This document shows, in pieces, positions 17,264 to 25,759 of a stretch of 64,000 nucleotides of DNA. The position numbers and the translations under genes are program-made. The stretch is from SLHU01 sp009929975 (GTDB lineage Bacteria; Bacillota; Clostridia; Saccharofermentanales; UBA5734): contig JAXGZQ010000001.1 of the NCBI GenBank assembly GCA_040776905.1, forward strand, positions 1,302,001 to 1,366,000. Reading direction: 5' to 3'. A model generated the notes under the pieces. That model did not search any database. It was not told the origin of the DNA and worked only from the letters and a program-made list of their open reading frames with translations. Each line of letters begins with the position of its first letter. Position 1 is the stretch's first letter.

Positions 17264-19441
17264 GTGCTGATCGCTTTTTTAATTCCTGTTGCCATTGCCG
17301 TTCTGATTACTCTGGGCTTTGCAGCGTATAACTACCGCTACACCAAGCGGCTGGCTGCTGGAACAGCGGAAATGTCGGAAATCGCCGGTGCCATCCAGGA
17401 AGGCGCCAATGCCTTTATCAATCATGAATACCGGATCATCGGGATCGCTGCGGTGTTCATCGCCATTTTGCTTGGCATCGTCATCGAGTGGTATGTCGGC
17501 GTGACCTTTCTGCTGGGAACGGTGATGAGTGCTTCAGCCGGGTTCATCGGCATGAAGATCGCGACCATCGCCAATGTCCGCGTTTCCAATGAAGCCCGAC
17601 TGACGAAAAGCCTGGGTAAAACCATGAAAGTCGCTCTGCGCGGCGGCAGCGTCATGGGCTTTTGCGCGGCGGGACTCGCTCTGCTCGGCCTGCTGCTGGT
17701 TTACCTTATTTTCGGCGTGATCATGAAACAGACTGATCCGAGCCAGGTTCATGTGTTCGAGAATTGGCTGGGGATTTCCTATATTCCGTTCACCATGTCG
17801 GTGACCGGTTATTCACTGGGCTGCTCCATCGTCGCCCTGTTCGACCGTGTCGGTGGCGGTGTCTACACCAAAGCCGCTGACATGGGTGCCGACCTGGTCG
17901 GTAAAACAGAAGCTCATATCCCGGAAGATGATCCGCGCAATCCCGCGACCATCGCGGACAATGTCGGTGACAATGTCGGTGATGTCGCCGGACTGGGGGC
18001 TGACCTGCTGGAGAGCTATGTCGGATCGATCATTTCCTGTATCGTTCTGGCAGCTTATATCTTCTATACCCGTCTCGGTTCGGACGCTCCGGTCTCACCA
18101 GAGCTGATGAGCCGCCTGCTGATCTACCCGATTCTCTTTTCGGCGATCGGTCTGGTCGCCTCGGTTATGGGTATCACGTACGTTCTGCTGCGCAAACCAA
18201 GCGATAAACCCCATATGGAACTCAATTTCTCGCTGTGGTCCAGCGCCGCGATCATCATCGTCGGCAACGCGATCTTTACCTGGCTGTTCTTCCGCGGCTA
18301 TGATGTGAGCATGATGGGATTCCGTCTCGGCGCGCTGTCCCCCTGGGCGGCGGCGGTCATCGGGATCATCACCGGTATGTCCATCGGGTTTTTCGCTGAG
18401 TATTACACCAGTTATGATTTCAAACCGACGCAGAAAATCGCTGAGGCGTCGAAAGGCGGAACCGCGCTGACCATCACCAACGGTCTGGCGATCGGTATGA
18501 AATCAACCTTTCTGCCGGTCCTGGCCCTGGCGACCGCGGTTATTCTGGCCAATATCGTTTCCGGCATCTATGGTGTCGCCATGGCGGCGATCGGCATGCT
18601 CTCATTCCTCGCGGCGACCGTTTCGGTGGATACCTACGGTCCGATCGCCGATAACGCCGGTGGTATTGCTGAAATGAGCAAACTGGAACCGGGTGTCCGC
18701 CAGATCACCGACCGTCTCGATTCCGTCGGCAACACGACGGCGGCGATCGGCAAAGGGTTCGCGATCGGGTCCGCTGCGCTGGCCTCGCTCTCCCTTCTGG
18801 TGTCCTACATGTATGCCCAGCTCGGCATCGACGACACCGTTTTTGAGATCAGCCTGAATATCATCAACACCTACACGCTGGCCGGCGCGTTTGTCGGCGG
18901 TGCGATGCCGTTTCTGTTTTCCAGCCTGCTGATCGACGCCGTTGCCATCAGTGCCGGCGATATGGTCCAGGAAGTCCGGCGCCAGTTCCGCGAGGAGCCC
19001 GGTATTCTGACCGGAGATGTCAGGCCGGACTACACGCGCTGCATTACCATTTCCGCGGCCGGCGCGCTCAAAAAGATGAAAATGCCTGTCGTCATCGCGG
19101 TGGGTGTTCCGGTCATCGCCGGATTTATCTTCGGCGCGCAGTTTGTCGGCGGCATGCTGGTGGGCGTGACCATTTCCGCGATCATGCTGGCGCTGTTCAC
19201 CGCGAACAGCGGTGGGGCCTGGGATAATGCCAAAAAGTATGTTGAATCCGGTCATATCGACGGTGAAGGCAAAGGCAGCGCGACCCATGACGCGACCGTT
19301 ATCGGCGATACGGTCGGCGATCCGCTCAAAGACACCGTTGGCCCGTCACTGGATATCCTGATCAAGATCATGGCGACGGTTTCGCTGATCGCCGTTTCGA
19401 TCTACAGCCGTTTCAATCTGATCAGCTTGTTTGGCGGCTGA
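17264..19441 (+). CDS. hppA: Membrane-bound ion-pumping pyrophosphatase, K+-dependent type
   Basis: A 725-residue integral membrane pump of about 16 helices that couples PPi hydrolysis to Na+ or H+ export. The substrate motif DDPRNPATIADNVGDNVGD is intact, and the C-terminal DTVGDPLKDTVGPS binds Mg-PPi. Two signatures give subtype: Ala in GNTTAAIGKG, where K+-independent enzymes have Lys, marks K+ dependence; and ESY in ADLLESYVGS places the helix-6 Glu where Na+-pumping enzymes such as that of Thermotoga have it. Na+ transport is therefore likely but inferred. Start is GTG with AAGAGGGAG upstream. The gene stands alone between a structured leader and a strong terminator. Confidence 0.95.
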   Translation: MLIAFLIPVAIAVLITLGFAAYNYRYTKRLAAGTAEMSEIAGAIQEGANAFINHEYRIIGIAAVFIAILLGIVIEWYVGVTFLLGTVMSASAGFIGMKIATIANVRVSNEARLTKSLGKTMKVALRGGSVMGFCAAGLALLGLLLVYLIFGVIMKQTDPSQVHVFENWLGISYIPFTMSVTGYSLGCSIVALFDRVGGGVYTKAADMGADLVGKTEAHIPEDDPRNPATIADNVGDNVGDVAGLGADLLESYVGSIISCIVLAAYIFYTRLGSDAPVSPELMSRLLIYPILFSAIGLVASVMGITYVLLRKPSDKPHMELNFSLWSSAAIIIVGNAIFTWLFFRGYDVSMMGFRLGALSPWAAAVIGIITGMSIGFFAEYYTSYDFKPTQKIAEASKGGTALTITNGLAIGMKSTFLPVLALATAVILANIVSGIYGVAMAAIGMLSFLAATVSVDTYGPIADNAGGIAEMSKLEPGVRQITDRLDSVGNTTAAIGKGFAIGSAALASLSLLVSYMYAQLGIDDTVFEISLNIINTYTLAGAFVGGAMPFLFSSLLIDAVAISAGDMVQEVRRQFREEPGILTGDVRPDYTRCITISAAGALKKMKMPVVIAVGVPVIAGFIFGAQFVGGMLVGVTISAIMLALFTANSGGAWDNAKKYVESGHIDGEGKGSATHDATVIGDTVGDPLKDTVGPSLDILIKIMATVSLIAVSIYSRFNLISLFGG

Positions 19442-19469
19442 CGCTTACGTTGTCAATTCAAATAGTGAG

Positions 19470-19505
19470 GGCTGTCTCAAATCCATGAGACAGCCCCTTT
19501 TTTTA
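19470..19505. terminator. Rho-independent terminator after hppA
   Basis: An 11-bp perfect stem GGGCTGTCTCA / TGAGACAGCCC, six-base loop and T6 tract. It lies between convergent hppA and GH31. Confidence 0.9.
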
Positions 19506-19540
19506 CGATGTGCCGGGAAGTTTGCAGGAAGCGAACAATA

Positions 19541-21631
19541 TCAGAGCGTCAGCTGAAGATCACTGTCTGCCCGGATGAAAACCGGAATGCGTTCGATCGG
19601 CGCGTCAACTGAAAGCGTCTGACCGCCGCCGGCGGTCTCGCCGGTCCAGGCATTGCGCCAGTCGCTGCCGGCCGGCAGGTAGACCAGCCGCTGCCGGCAT
19701 CCGGCTTCGGTCACCGGAGCGATCAGCAGATCCGGGCCGAACATGAACTGGTCTTCCACCGCCCAGGCTGAGGTGTCCTGCGGGAAGTCATAGAACAGCG
19801 GCCGCATCAGCGGGCTCCCCTTTTGATGGGCGTCCGTCAGCAGCTCTTCAATGTAGGGACGCAGCTGTTCGCGCAGCCGCAGATGATCACGGCAGATCTC
19901 AAAAACTGCTTCGCCGTACGACCAGACTTCATTCGCCGCACCGGACAGGCAGGTCGCACCGCCGCTGTCCCCCTGTTGCGGCTGTTTCGGTTCACGGTCG
20001 CCGTGCAGTCGCATGACCGGACAGAAGGTACCGTACTCGAACCAGCGGGCAAACAGCTCGCGGAAGGCCGGGTCATCCGGGTTGCCGCCATGGAAGCCGC
20101 CGATATCGGTCGTCCACCAGGGGATGCCGGCCAGTCCCATATTGAGTCCGGCCGCGATCTGGTTGCGCAGGCTGGAAAAACTGGAATGGATGTCACCGGA
20201 CCAGACCAGGGCGCCATAGCGCTGGCTGCCGGCCCAGGCACAGCGCAGCAGGTTGAGGACCTTGTCCTGGCCGGCGGCGCGCATGCCGTCGAAGAAGGTC
20301 CGCGCGTACATGACCGGATAGAGATTGCCGATCTGCAGGTTGGATCCGAGATGATAGCGGTAATTGTCAAAATCATAGACGGCATATTCCGGTTCGGCCT
20401 CGTCGAGCCAGAAAATCCGCACGCCTTTATCGTAGTAATTGGTTTTGGCGATCTGCCAGACATAATCCCGGGCACCCGGGTTGGTCGGATCAAAGTGGAC
20501 CGTATTGCCCTGGAAGGTCATTGCGATCCGCACACCGCGGTCGGTGCGGATCAGATAGCCTTTTTCTTTCATGTCCTCAAAACGGGAGCAGCGATAGTCG
20601 ACGGTCGGCCAGATGGAGACCATCAGTTCGATGCCCATGTCTTTCAGTTCGGCGATCATGGCATCGGGATCAGGCCAGTAGACGGGATCAAATGACCAGT
20701 CGCCCTGCAGCTCCCAATGGAAAAAGTCGACGACGATCACGGAAATCGGCAGTTGGCGCCGTTTGTATTCACGGGCAACCGCTAACAGCTCCTCCTGTGT
20801 CTGATAGCGCAGCTTACATTGCCAGAAGCCGCTGGTATAGGCCGGTGCTTCCGGCACCGTGCCACTGACCGCGGCATAGGCTTCAACGATCTGTGCCGGT
20901 GCGTCGCCGGCGGTGATCCAGTAGTCAAGACACGCTGTCGAGATGCTCTGCCAGGTCGTCAGGTTGCGGCCGAAAGTCACACGCCCGATCGCCGGGTTGT
21001 TCCAGAGAAATCCGTAGCCCTTTGAAGAGAGCATGAAAGGAACACTGGCCTGCGAGTTGCGGTGGGCCAATTCCAGGTCAGTGCCCTTGAGATTGAGGAA
21101 GGGCTGCTGGTATTGGCCCATGCCATAGATCTTCTCATCCGGATCAGACTCAAAACGGACGGACAGCGCGTAGTCCCCGCCGGGAATCGGCCGGAACTCA
21201 CGGGCGTCGATTTCCAGGGCGCTGCAGTAGGACGCGCTCAGATCACTGCGGTTGCGCACGAATTCTTCCAGCAGGATGTCACCGCTTTGATTGATGAAGG
21301 TCAGTTTTCCCGTTGACGTCAGCAGCGCGGTCAGTCGGCCATTGCGGATCGAGGCGGCGACACGCCCGGCCAGCCCGGTCGCGCTGCCGACACCGGCGCT
21401 CAGTGACAGTGTGCGGGCAGCCTGATCGGCCGCGGCGCTCAGATCGTACTGATTCAGTTCCACATCGCCCGGCGCAGCGGGTGCCGGTTCAAGCAGCGCC
21501 CAGTCGTCCCGGTGCATGGTGGCATTGTGCGTTGCCCGCACGCGCAGGCTGTTGCGACCCCACGGCTCAATCCACAGCGTTTCCGCGTCATAGCGAAACA
21601 CGAGTCGGTTGTTCTCAATTTGTATCGGCAT
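19541..21631 (-). CDS. GH31 alpha-xylosidase/alpha-glucosidase
   Basis: A 696-residue retaining alpha-glycosidase. The N-terminal beta-sandwich ends in DEKIYGMGQYQQPFLNLKG; the barrel carries the nucleophile Asp in IFWLDEAEPE and the acid/base Asp in VWSGDIHSSFSSL, with GIPWWTTDIGGF and RLHGDREP as further subsite motifs. WLDEAEPE is typical of the YicI-like alpha-xylosidase branch, so xyloglucan-type isoprimeverose units are a likely substrate, but alpha-glucosidase activity is not excluded. No signal peptide. Two adjacent ATGs occur; the second (21631) has better spacing to GAGGGGGAG. Confidence 0.92.
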   Translation of the reverse strand: MPIQIENNRLVFRYDAETLWIEPWGRNSLRVRATHNATMHRDDWALLEPAPAAPGDVELNQYDLSAAADQAARTLSLSAGVGSATGLAGRVAASIRNGRLTALLTSTGKLTFINQSGDILLEEFVRNRSDLSASYCSALEIDAREFRPIPGGDYALSVRFESDPDEKIYGMGQYQQPFLNLKGTDLELAHRNSQASVPFMLSSKGYGFLWNNPAIGRVTFGRNLTTWQSISTACLDYWITAGDAPAQIVEAYAAVSGTVPEAPAYTSGFWQCKLRYQTQEELLAVAREYKRRQLPISVIVVDFFHWELQGDWSFDPVYWPDPDAMIAELKDMGIELMVSIWPTVDYRCSRFEDMKEKGYLIRTDRGVRIAMTFQGNTVHFDPTNPGARDYVWQIAKTNYYDKGVRIFWLDEAEPEYAVYDFDNYRYHLGSNLQIGNLYPVMYARTFFDGMRAAGQDKVLNLLRCAWAGSQRYGALVWSGDIHSSFSSLRNQIAAGLNMGLAGIPWWTTDIGGFHGGNPDDPAFRELFARWFEYGTFCPVMRLHGDREPKQPQQGDSGGATCLSGAANEVWSYGEAVFEICRDHLRLREQLRPYIEELLTDAHQKGSPLMRPLFYDFPQDTSAWAVEDQFMFGPDLLIAPVTEAGCRQRLVYLPAGSDWRNAWTGETAGGGQTLSVDAPIERIPVFIRADSDLQLTL

Positions 21632-21764
21632 CATGACTCCCCCTCGTTTTGATCTGCCTCCATGATAGCGGAAGCGGCCGCCGCTGCAAAGGTTGAGGTG
21701 ATCTCATCCCGTATATGCTGATTCACGCGGACTGTTGGAAAACACTGTTCCGTCCGCGGCTCAG

Positions 21765-21773
21765 TGTTATAAT
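21765..21773 (+). promoter_or_regulatory. Extended -10 promoter of the ADP-ribosylglycohydrolase-GH172 operon
   Basis: TGTTATAAT, a perfect extended -10, 53 bp before the start codon. Confidence 0.5.
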
Positions 21774-21826
21774 GAAAGAACATCGCTTCGGTATTCCATC
21801 ACTTAAGAACAAGGGGGACAATCAGC

Positions 21827-22936
21827 ATGGCACAAGGGAAAAAAGATCCGGTTCAGATCCTGCAGGATAAATTCTACGGCTGTATTGCCGGTGTGCACAT
21901 CGGTTCCGCCATGGGCGCGGCAGTGGAAGGCTGGACCTGGCAGAAAATTGAAGCCGAGCATGGTCTCGTTGATCGTTTTCTGCCCTATGAGCACTACAAC
22001 AACGGCTGGCTGCGCGAACCCGGTACGACGGAAGACGGCGTGGAACGGCAAAAACATATGATCACAGCGATCATCGAAAAACAGGATCGTGTCACCGCGG
22101 AGGATGTGCGGGCGATCTGGTGCCGTGATATCGCCGATACGGCGCCTGGTACGGTCAGCGAACCGTTTGAGGGACGCCTTCTGGCGATGGCCAAAAGCGG
22201 GATTCCCGCGGCGGATCTCGGCCGCTACTGCGACTATGCCGGACTGAACAGCTTCGCCCGTTCCTGTCACCCGATCGCGCTGATCAACGCGGGTGATCCG
22301 CAGCATGCCATGGAAGATGTCCTGGCTGTCGGCCAGCTCTATCAGACCGATCAGTCGCGCGGCCTCAAATGGGCCAGTGTCACAGGTGTCGCGGTCGCGG
22401 CGGCGACCCGGCCGAACGCGACGGTTGACAGTGTGATCGGCACGATTTTCGATCTGTGCGATCCTGATATTGTCAACGCCGAGCTGGAGCGCGGTCTGGA
22501 ACAGACCCGCGGCTGCACCGATATCCGGGAACTGCGGACTGTGTTTGACGGCCTGTATTCCGGGATCGGCATGCCGTATGCGTTCAGCTTCGCCAATGAG
22601 GTGGTGACCAAGGCCGTCTGCGCGTTCCGGATGGTGGGCGGCGACACGAAACAGGGGATCATCGCCGGTGTCAACATGGGCCGTGACACCGACTGCGTCG
22701 CGGCCGTCACTGCCGGCATCTGCGGTGCGTTGATGGGAACCGCGTCACTGCCTGAGGAGTGGATCCGCCAGCTCGATCACGCGACGGAGGTGAATCCCTA
22801 TACCGCGGTTCGTAAAACGATGAAAGAGCAGGTGGACAGTTTATTCAAAGCCTATGAAAGCCGCCTGATGCGCCAGAAATTGCTGGCCGATACGATGCTC
22901 GGGGCTTCCACCCGCCCCGGTGAAGGAGGTTTATGA
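21827..22936 (+). CDS. ADP-ribosylglycohydrolase (DraG-like) family protein
   Basis: A 369-residue all-helical DraG/ARH-fold protein. The N-terminal GCIAGVHIGSAMGAAVEG and C-terminal GVNMGRDTDCVAAVTAGI (Asp287, Asp289) are the family metal-binding ends, but the first acidic motif reads TTEDG (residues 67-71) rather than the TDDT usual in protein de-ADP-ribosylases. Its stop overlaps the start of the GH172 gene (ATGA), so the two are translated together. In this setting hydrolysis of a ribosyl- or other furanosyl bond in a carbohydrate is more likely than reversal of protein ADP-ribosylation; that is inference. Confidence 0.82.
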   Translation: MAQGKKDPVQILQDKFYGCIAGVHIGSAMGAAVEGWTWQKIEAEHGLVDRFLPYEHYNNGWLREPGTTEDGVERQKHMITAIIEKQDRVTAEDVRAIWCRDIADTAPGTVSEPFEGRLLAMAKSGIPAADLGRYCDYAGLNSFARSCHPIALINAGDPQHAMEDVLAVGQLYQTDQSRGLKWASVTGVAVAAATRPNATVDSVIGTIFDLCDPDIVNAELERGLEQTRGCTDIRELRTVFDGLYSGIGMPYAFSFANEVVTKAVCAFRMVGGDTKQGIIAGVNMGRDTDCVAAVTAGICGALMGTASLPEEWIRQLDHATEVNPYTAVRKTMKEQVDSLFKAYESRLMRQKLLADTMLGASTRPGEGGL

Positions 22937-24018
22937 TGGAAGGATTCAATGGACTCGGAATGAATCTGGGCCGTCTGGCCTGGCTGTCTGATGCCCGGAC
23001 CCGCTCGATCAGCGCGGAAAATATGGATGGCAAGCCCGGCGGGGGCGGCCGTGCCGTCAGCGGGGCCGGTGAACGTTCTGCCCGTGATCTGGGACCCGGC
23101 TGGAAAATTTCGCCCTGTGTCCGGATCGCCGCAGGCGAGACCTATACCGTAACTGATATCGAAGGCTCCGGTGCGATTCAGCATATCTGGATGACGCCGA
23201 CCGGCAACTGGCGGGACAGCATCCTGCGGATCTACTGGGATGACCAGCCGAATCCTTCGGTTGAATGTCCGGTGGGTGACTTTTTTGCCTGCGGCTGGGG
23301 TGAATACGCGCCGGTGACATCGCTCGCGGTCTGTGTCAACCCGGGCAGCGCGTTCAACTGTTACTGGGAGATGCCCTTTCGCCGCCGCTGCCGCATGACG
23401 ATGACCAATCAGGGCAGTGCTGAGATGACACTGTTTTATCAGGTGGACTACACATTGACCGACATTCCTGATGATGTCGCCTATTTCCATGCCCAGTTCC
23501 GCCGGGTCAATCCGCTGCCGTACAAGTCCGTCTACACGATTCTTGACGGGGTTGAAGGGCGCGGGCAGTATGTCGGTACCTATATGGCATGGGGCGTCAA
23601 CAACAGTGGCTGGTGGGGTGAAGGAGAAATCAAATTCTATCTCGATGATGATGACGAATACCCAACCATCTGCGGAACCGGAACCGAAGACTACTTCTGC
23701 GGCTCCTATAATTTCGAGAACCAGAAAACCCATCAGTACGAGACGTTCACAACACCGTATGCCGGTATGCCGCAGGTCTTGCGACCGGATGGCCTGTACC
23801 GGTCGCAGATGCGTTTCGGCCTGTACCGCTGGCATGTGACCGACCCGATCCGCTTCCGTGAACGGCTGCGCGTGACGATTCAGGCGCTCGGCTGGCGGCA
23901 GGATGGACGGTATCTGCCGATGCAGGACGATATCGCCTCCGTCGCGTTCTGGTATCAGACCTTGCCGCATGCACCATTCCCGGCTCTGCCGTCACGTGAT
24001 GAACTGGAAATTATCTGA
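22933..24018 (+). CDS. GH172 (DUF2961) alpha-furanosidase-like enzyme
   Basis: A 361-residue double-jelly-roll protein of the former DUF2961 family, now GH172, which includes difructose-dianhydride and alpha-fructofuranoside enzymes and D-arabinofuranosidases. Family segments seen are SGAIQHIWMTP, ILRIYWDDQPNPSVECPVGDFF and the acidic ICGTGTEDYFCGSYNF, which contains a catalytic Glu in characterised members. GGAGG precedes a double ATG; either could start. It is coupled to the DraG-like gene upstream. No signal peptide, so it should act inside the cell on imported oligosaccharides. The exact sugar cannot be read from sequence. Confidence 0.85.
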   Translation: MMEGFNGLGMNLGRLAWLSDARTRSISAENMDGKPGGGGRAVSGAGERSARDLGPGWKISPCVRIAAGETYTVTDIEGSGAIQHIWMTPTGNWRDSILRIYWDDQPNPSVECPVGDFFACGWGEYAPVTSLAVCVNPGSAFNCYWEMPFRRRCRMTMTNQGSAEMTLFYQVDYTLTDIPDDVAYFHAQFRRVNPLPYKSVYTILDGVEGRGQYVGTYMAWGVNNSGWWGEGEIKFYLDDDDEYPTICGTGTEDYFCGSYNFENQKTHQYETFTTPYAGMPQVLRPDGLYRSQMRFGLYRWHVTDPIRFRERLRVTIQALGWRQDGRYLPMQDDIASVAFWYQTLPHAPFPALPSRDELEII

Positions 24019-24040
24019 CGCTGTCAACCAGCGAACTGCA

Positions 24041-24049
24041 TGATATACT
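24041..24049 (+). promoter_or_regulatory. Extended -10 promoter for the 24090 gene
   Basis: TGATATACT, 41 bp before the start codon in the short gap after GH172. Confidence 0.4.
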
Positions 24050-24089
24050 GATGAAGATAACAAACGATGAGTCACCGGAGGAAGATACC

Positions 24090-24914
24090 ATGATTAAAAA
24101 ACCAATTGCACTGCAGGTCTATTCAGTCCGCGAGGACGCTGCCGCCGATTTCGCCGGCACAATGAAAAAAGTCCGTGAGATGGGCTATGACGGCGTTGAG
24201 CTGGCCGGGCTCTACGGGATGACCGCCGCACAGGTGAAGTCCGTGCTGGACGACGTCGGCCTGACGGCTGTGTCAGCCCACGTACCAATCAATGAACTGC
24301 TGGATGATCTGGAACAGACACTGGATACCTATCAGGCGATCGGCTTCCGTTATATCGCGATCCCGTTTCTTGATGAAACCATGCGGCCGGGAACCGATGG
24401 GTTTGCCCGTGTGCTGGCGGCGATTCCAGACATCGGCCGGGCCTGTCAGTCACGCGGCATGACGCTGCTGTACCACAATCACGATTTTGAGTTCGTCCGC
24501 ATGGACGACGGACAATATGGGCTTGACGCCTTGTACGCGGCCGTTCCGGCGGATCTGCTGCAGACGGAGCTGGATACCTGCTGGGTCAATGTCGCCGGCG
24601 AGAATCCGGCGGATTATGTCCGCAAATATGCCGGACGCTGCCCGGTGGTCCATCTCAAGGACTTCTGGCGCGACGAGAACCAGGAAGACGAAGGCGATCT
24701 GTATGAGTTGATCGGCCAGGAGGAGAAAAAGAAATCGTCCCGCCGCGGCTTCGAGTTCCGCCCGGTCGGCCACGGCCTGCAGGATATGCCGGCCATCATC
24801 ACGGCCGCTCAGGAAAGTGGTGCGGAGTGGCTGGTGGTTGAACAGGATCAGTCGGTCGGCCGTCCACCGCTGGACGCCGTCAAGATGAGCATCGAGTATC
24901 TGCGCGGACTGTGA
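24090..24914 (+). CDS. Xylose-isomerase-like TIM-barrel sugar epimerase/isomerase
   Basis: A 274-residue AP-endonuclease-2-type TIM barrel (sugar phosphate isomerase/epimerase superfamily). It shows ALQVYSVREDA at strand 1, GYDGVELAG at strand 2, LLYHNHDFEF (metal-binding His) and LDTCWVNVAGENPADYV, HLKDFW and EWLVVEQD, which supply the remaining metal ligands. Members act as isomerases, epimerases or lyases of 3-keto-glycosides. The ATG at 24090 has CCGGAGG eight bases upstream; an earlier in-frame ATG at 24051 has none. It follows the DraG-like/GH172 pair by 71 bp and probably shares their substrate route. Confidence 0.83.
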   Translation: MIKKPIALQVYSVREDAAADFAGTMKKVREMGYDGVELAGLYGMTAAQVKSVLDDVGLTAVSAHVPINELLDDLEQTLDTYQAIGFRYIAIPFLDETMRPGTDGFARVLAAIPDIGRACQSRGMTLLYHNHDFEFVRMDDGQYGLDALYAAVPADLLQTELDTCWVNVAGENPADYVRKYAGRCPVVHLKDFWRDENQEDEGDLYELIGQEEKKKSSRRGFEFRPVGHGLQDMPAIITAAQESGAEWLVVEQDQSVGRPPLDAVKMSIEYLRGL

Positions 24915-24978
24915 TTTTTTGACACTCAGTCCGTGACGCGGCGGCCAGCCGCCGCGCCATGAGACTTCACGACGATCA

Positions 24979-25008
24979 AAACGCCCGGACATCGTGGTCC
25001 GGGCGTTT
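24979..25008. terminator. Bidirectional terminator
   Basis: A 12-bp perfect stem AAACGCCCGGAC / GTCCGGGCGTTT with a six-base loop, T-rich on both sides, between convergent genes ending at 24914 and 25013. Confidence 0.88.
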
Positions 25009-25012
25009 ATTA

Positions 25013-25759
25013 TCAGCAGAATTGACGGATCGCATCGGTGATCCGGTTGAGCGCGTCATCCGGATACCAGAAATGCCGCGCGGTTTTCAATTGAATCATG
25101 GTTGTCTGTGGCCTCAGACGGGTCAGCTGCCGAAACGAGCGGCCGGAGACAATTTCATCGTTGACCGACGTGATGACCATCAGCCGGTTCGTCAATTGGG
25201 GCAAAATCAACCGGGTCTGTCGGATCAGCCGCAAAAGCCCGATGGTATTCGGCAGCAGACGAATCGAATTGATCAGCGTAACGCCACGGACGCCGCAAAA
25301 ATTTCGGGCCGCCGTCACAGCAGCCGGTTCATACGGCCGTGGCCGACTGATCGTACGAATCCAGACCGTCAGGCCGAAGAAGGTAGGGCGGACAGCCAGA
25401 GGCAGGGCAATCGCAACGATTCCGTTGACTTTCCGCGGATCCTGCACCGCGGCCTGGATCGCCAGCAGGCCGCCAGCGGAATGCCCGACCAGAACCAGTT
25501 CATCATAAGAGGCCTGCAGCGTTCGCACAAAAGTCTGAGTCATCTCCAGCCACTCGGTTCGGCCGCTGGCCGCGAATGCCCGCAGGTCTTTCTCGTGGCC
25601 GGGCAGCGTCAAGACATGAAGGTCACCGTCAGCCGGATCCAACCGGTCGAGCAGGGGATTGAACTGAGCCGGCGAACCCATGAATCCGTGAATCATGACA
25701 ATCGCCCGCCGGCAGCTGTGGTCCATCTGGCGGTCAACCTGTCCGGTTGAGTGGCTCAC
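25013..25759 (-). CDS. Alpha/beta hydrolase (carboxylesterase/lipase-like)
   Basis: A 248-residue alpha/beta-hydrolase. The oxyanion region is AIVMIHGFMGSPAQF, the nucleophile elbow is VGHSAGG, an acid is likely in TSVNDEIVSG, and the His in TARHFWYPDDALNRI completes the triad. It resembles thermostable carboxylesterases of the Est30 type. The GTG start overlaps the stop of the aconitase gene (GTGA), so translation is coupled; an internal ATG at codon 12 is an alternative. Why an esterase is tied to aconitase is not apparent. It ends at a strong shared terminator. Confidence 0.82.
   Translation of the reverse strand: MSHSTGQVDRQMDHSCRRAIVMIHGFMGSPAQFNPLLDRLDPADGDLHVLTLPGHEKDLRAFAASGRTEWLEMTQTFVRTLQASYDELVLVGHSAGGLLAIQAAVQDPRKVNGIVAIALPLAVRPTFFGLTVWIRTISRPRPYEPAAVTAARNFCGVRGVTLINSIRLLPNTIGLLRLIRQTRLILPQLTNRLMVITSVNDEIVSGRSFRQLTRLRPQTTMIQLKTARHFWYPDDALNRITDAIRQFC

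Noticed and set aside
22852..23970. Open frame of 372 codons on the minus strand
   Set aside because: Antisense to the clearly recognised GH172 gene.
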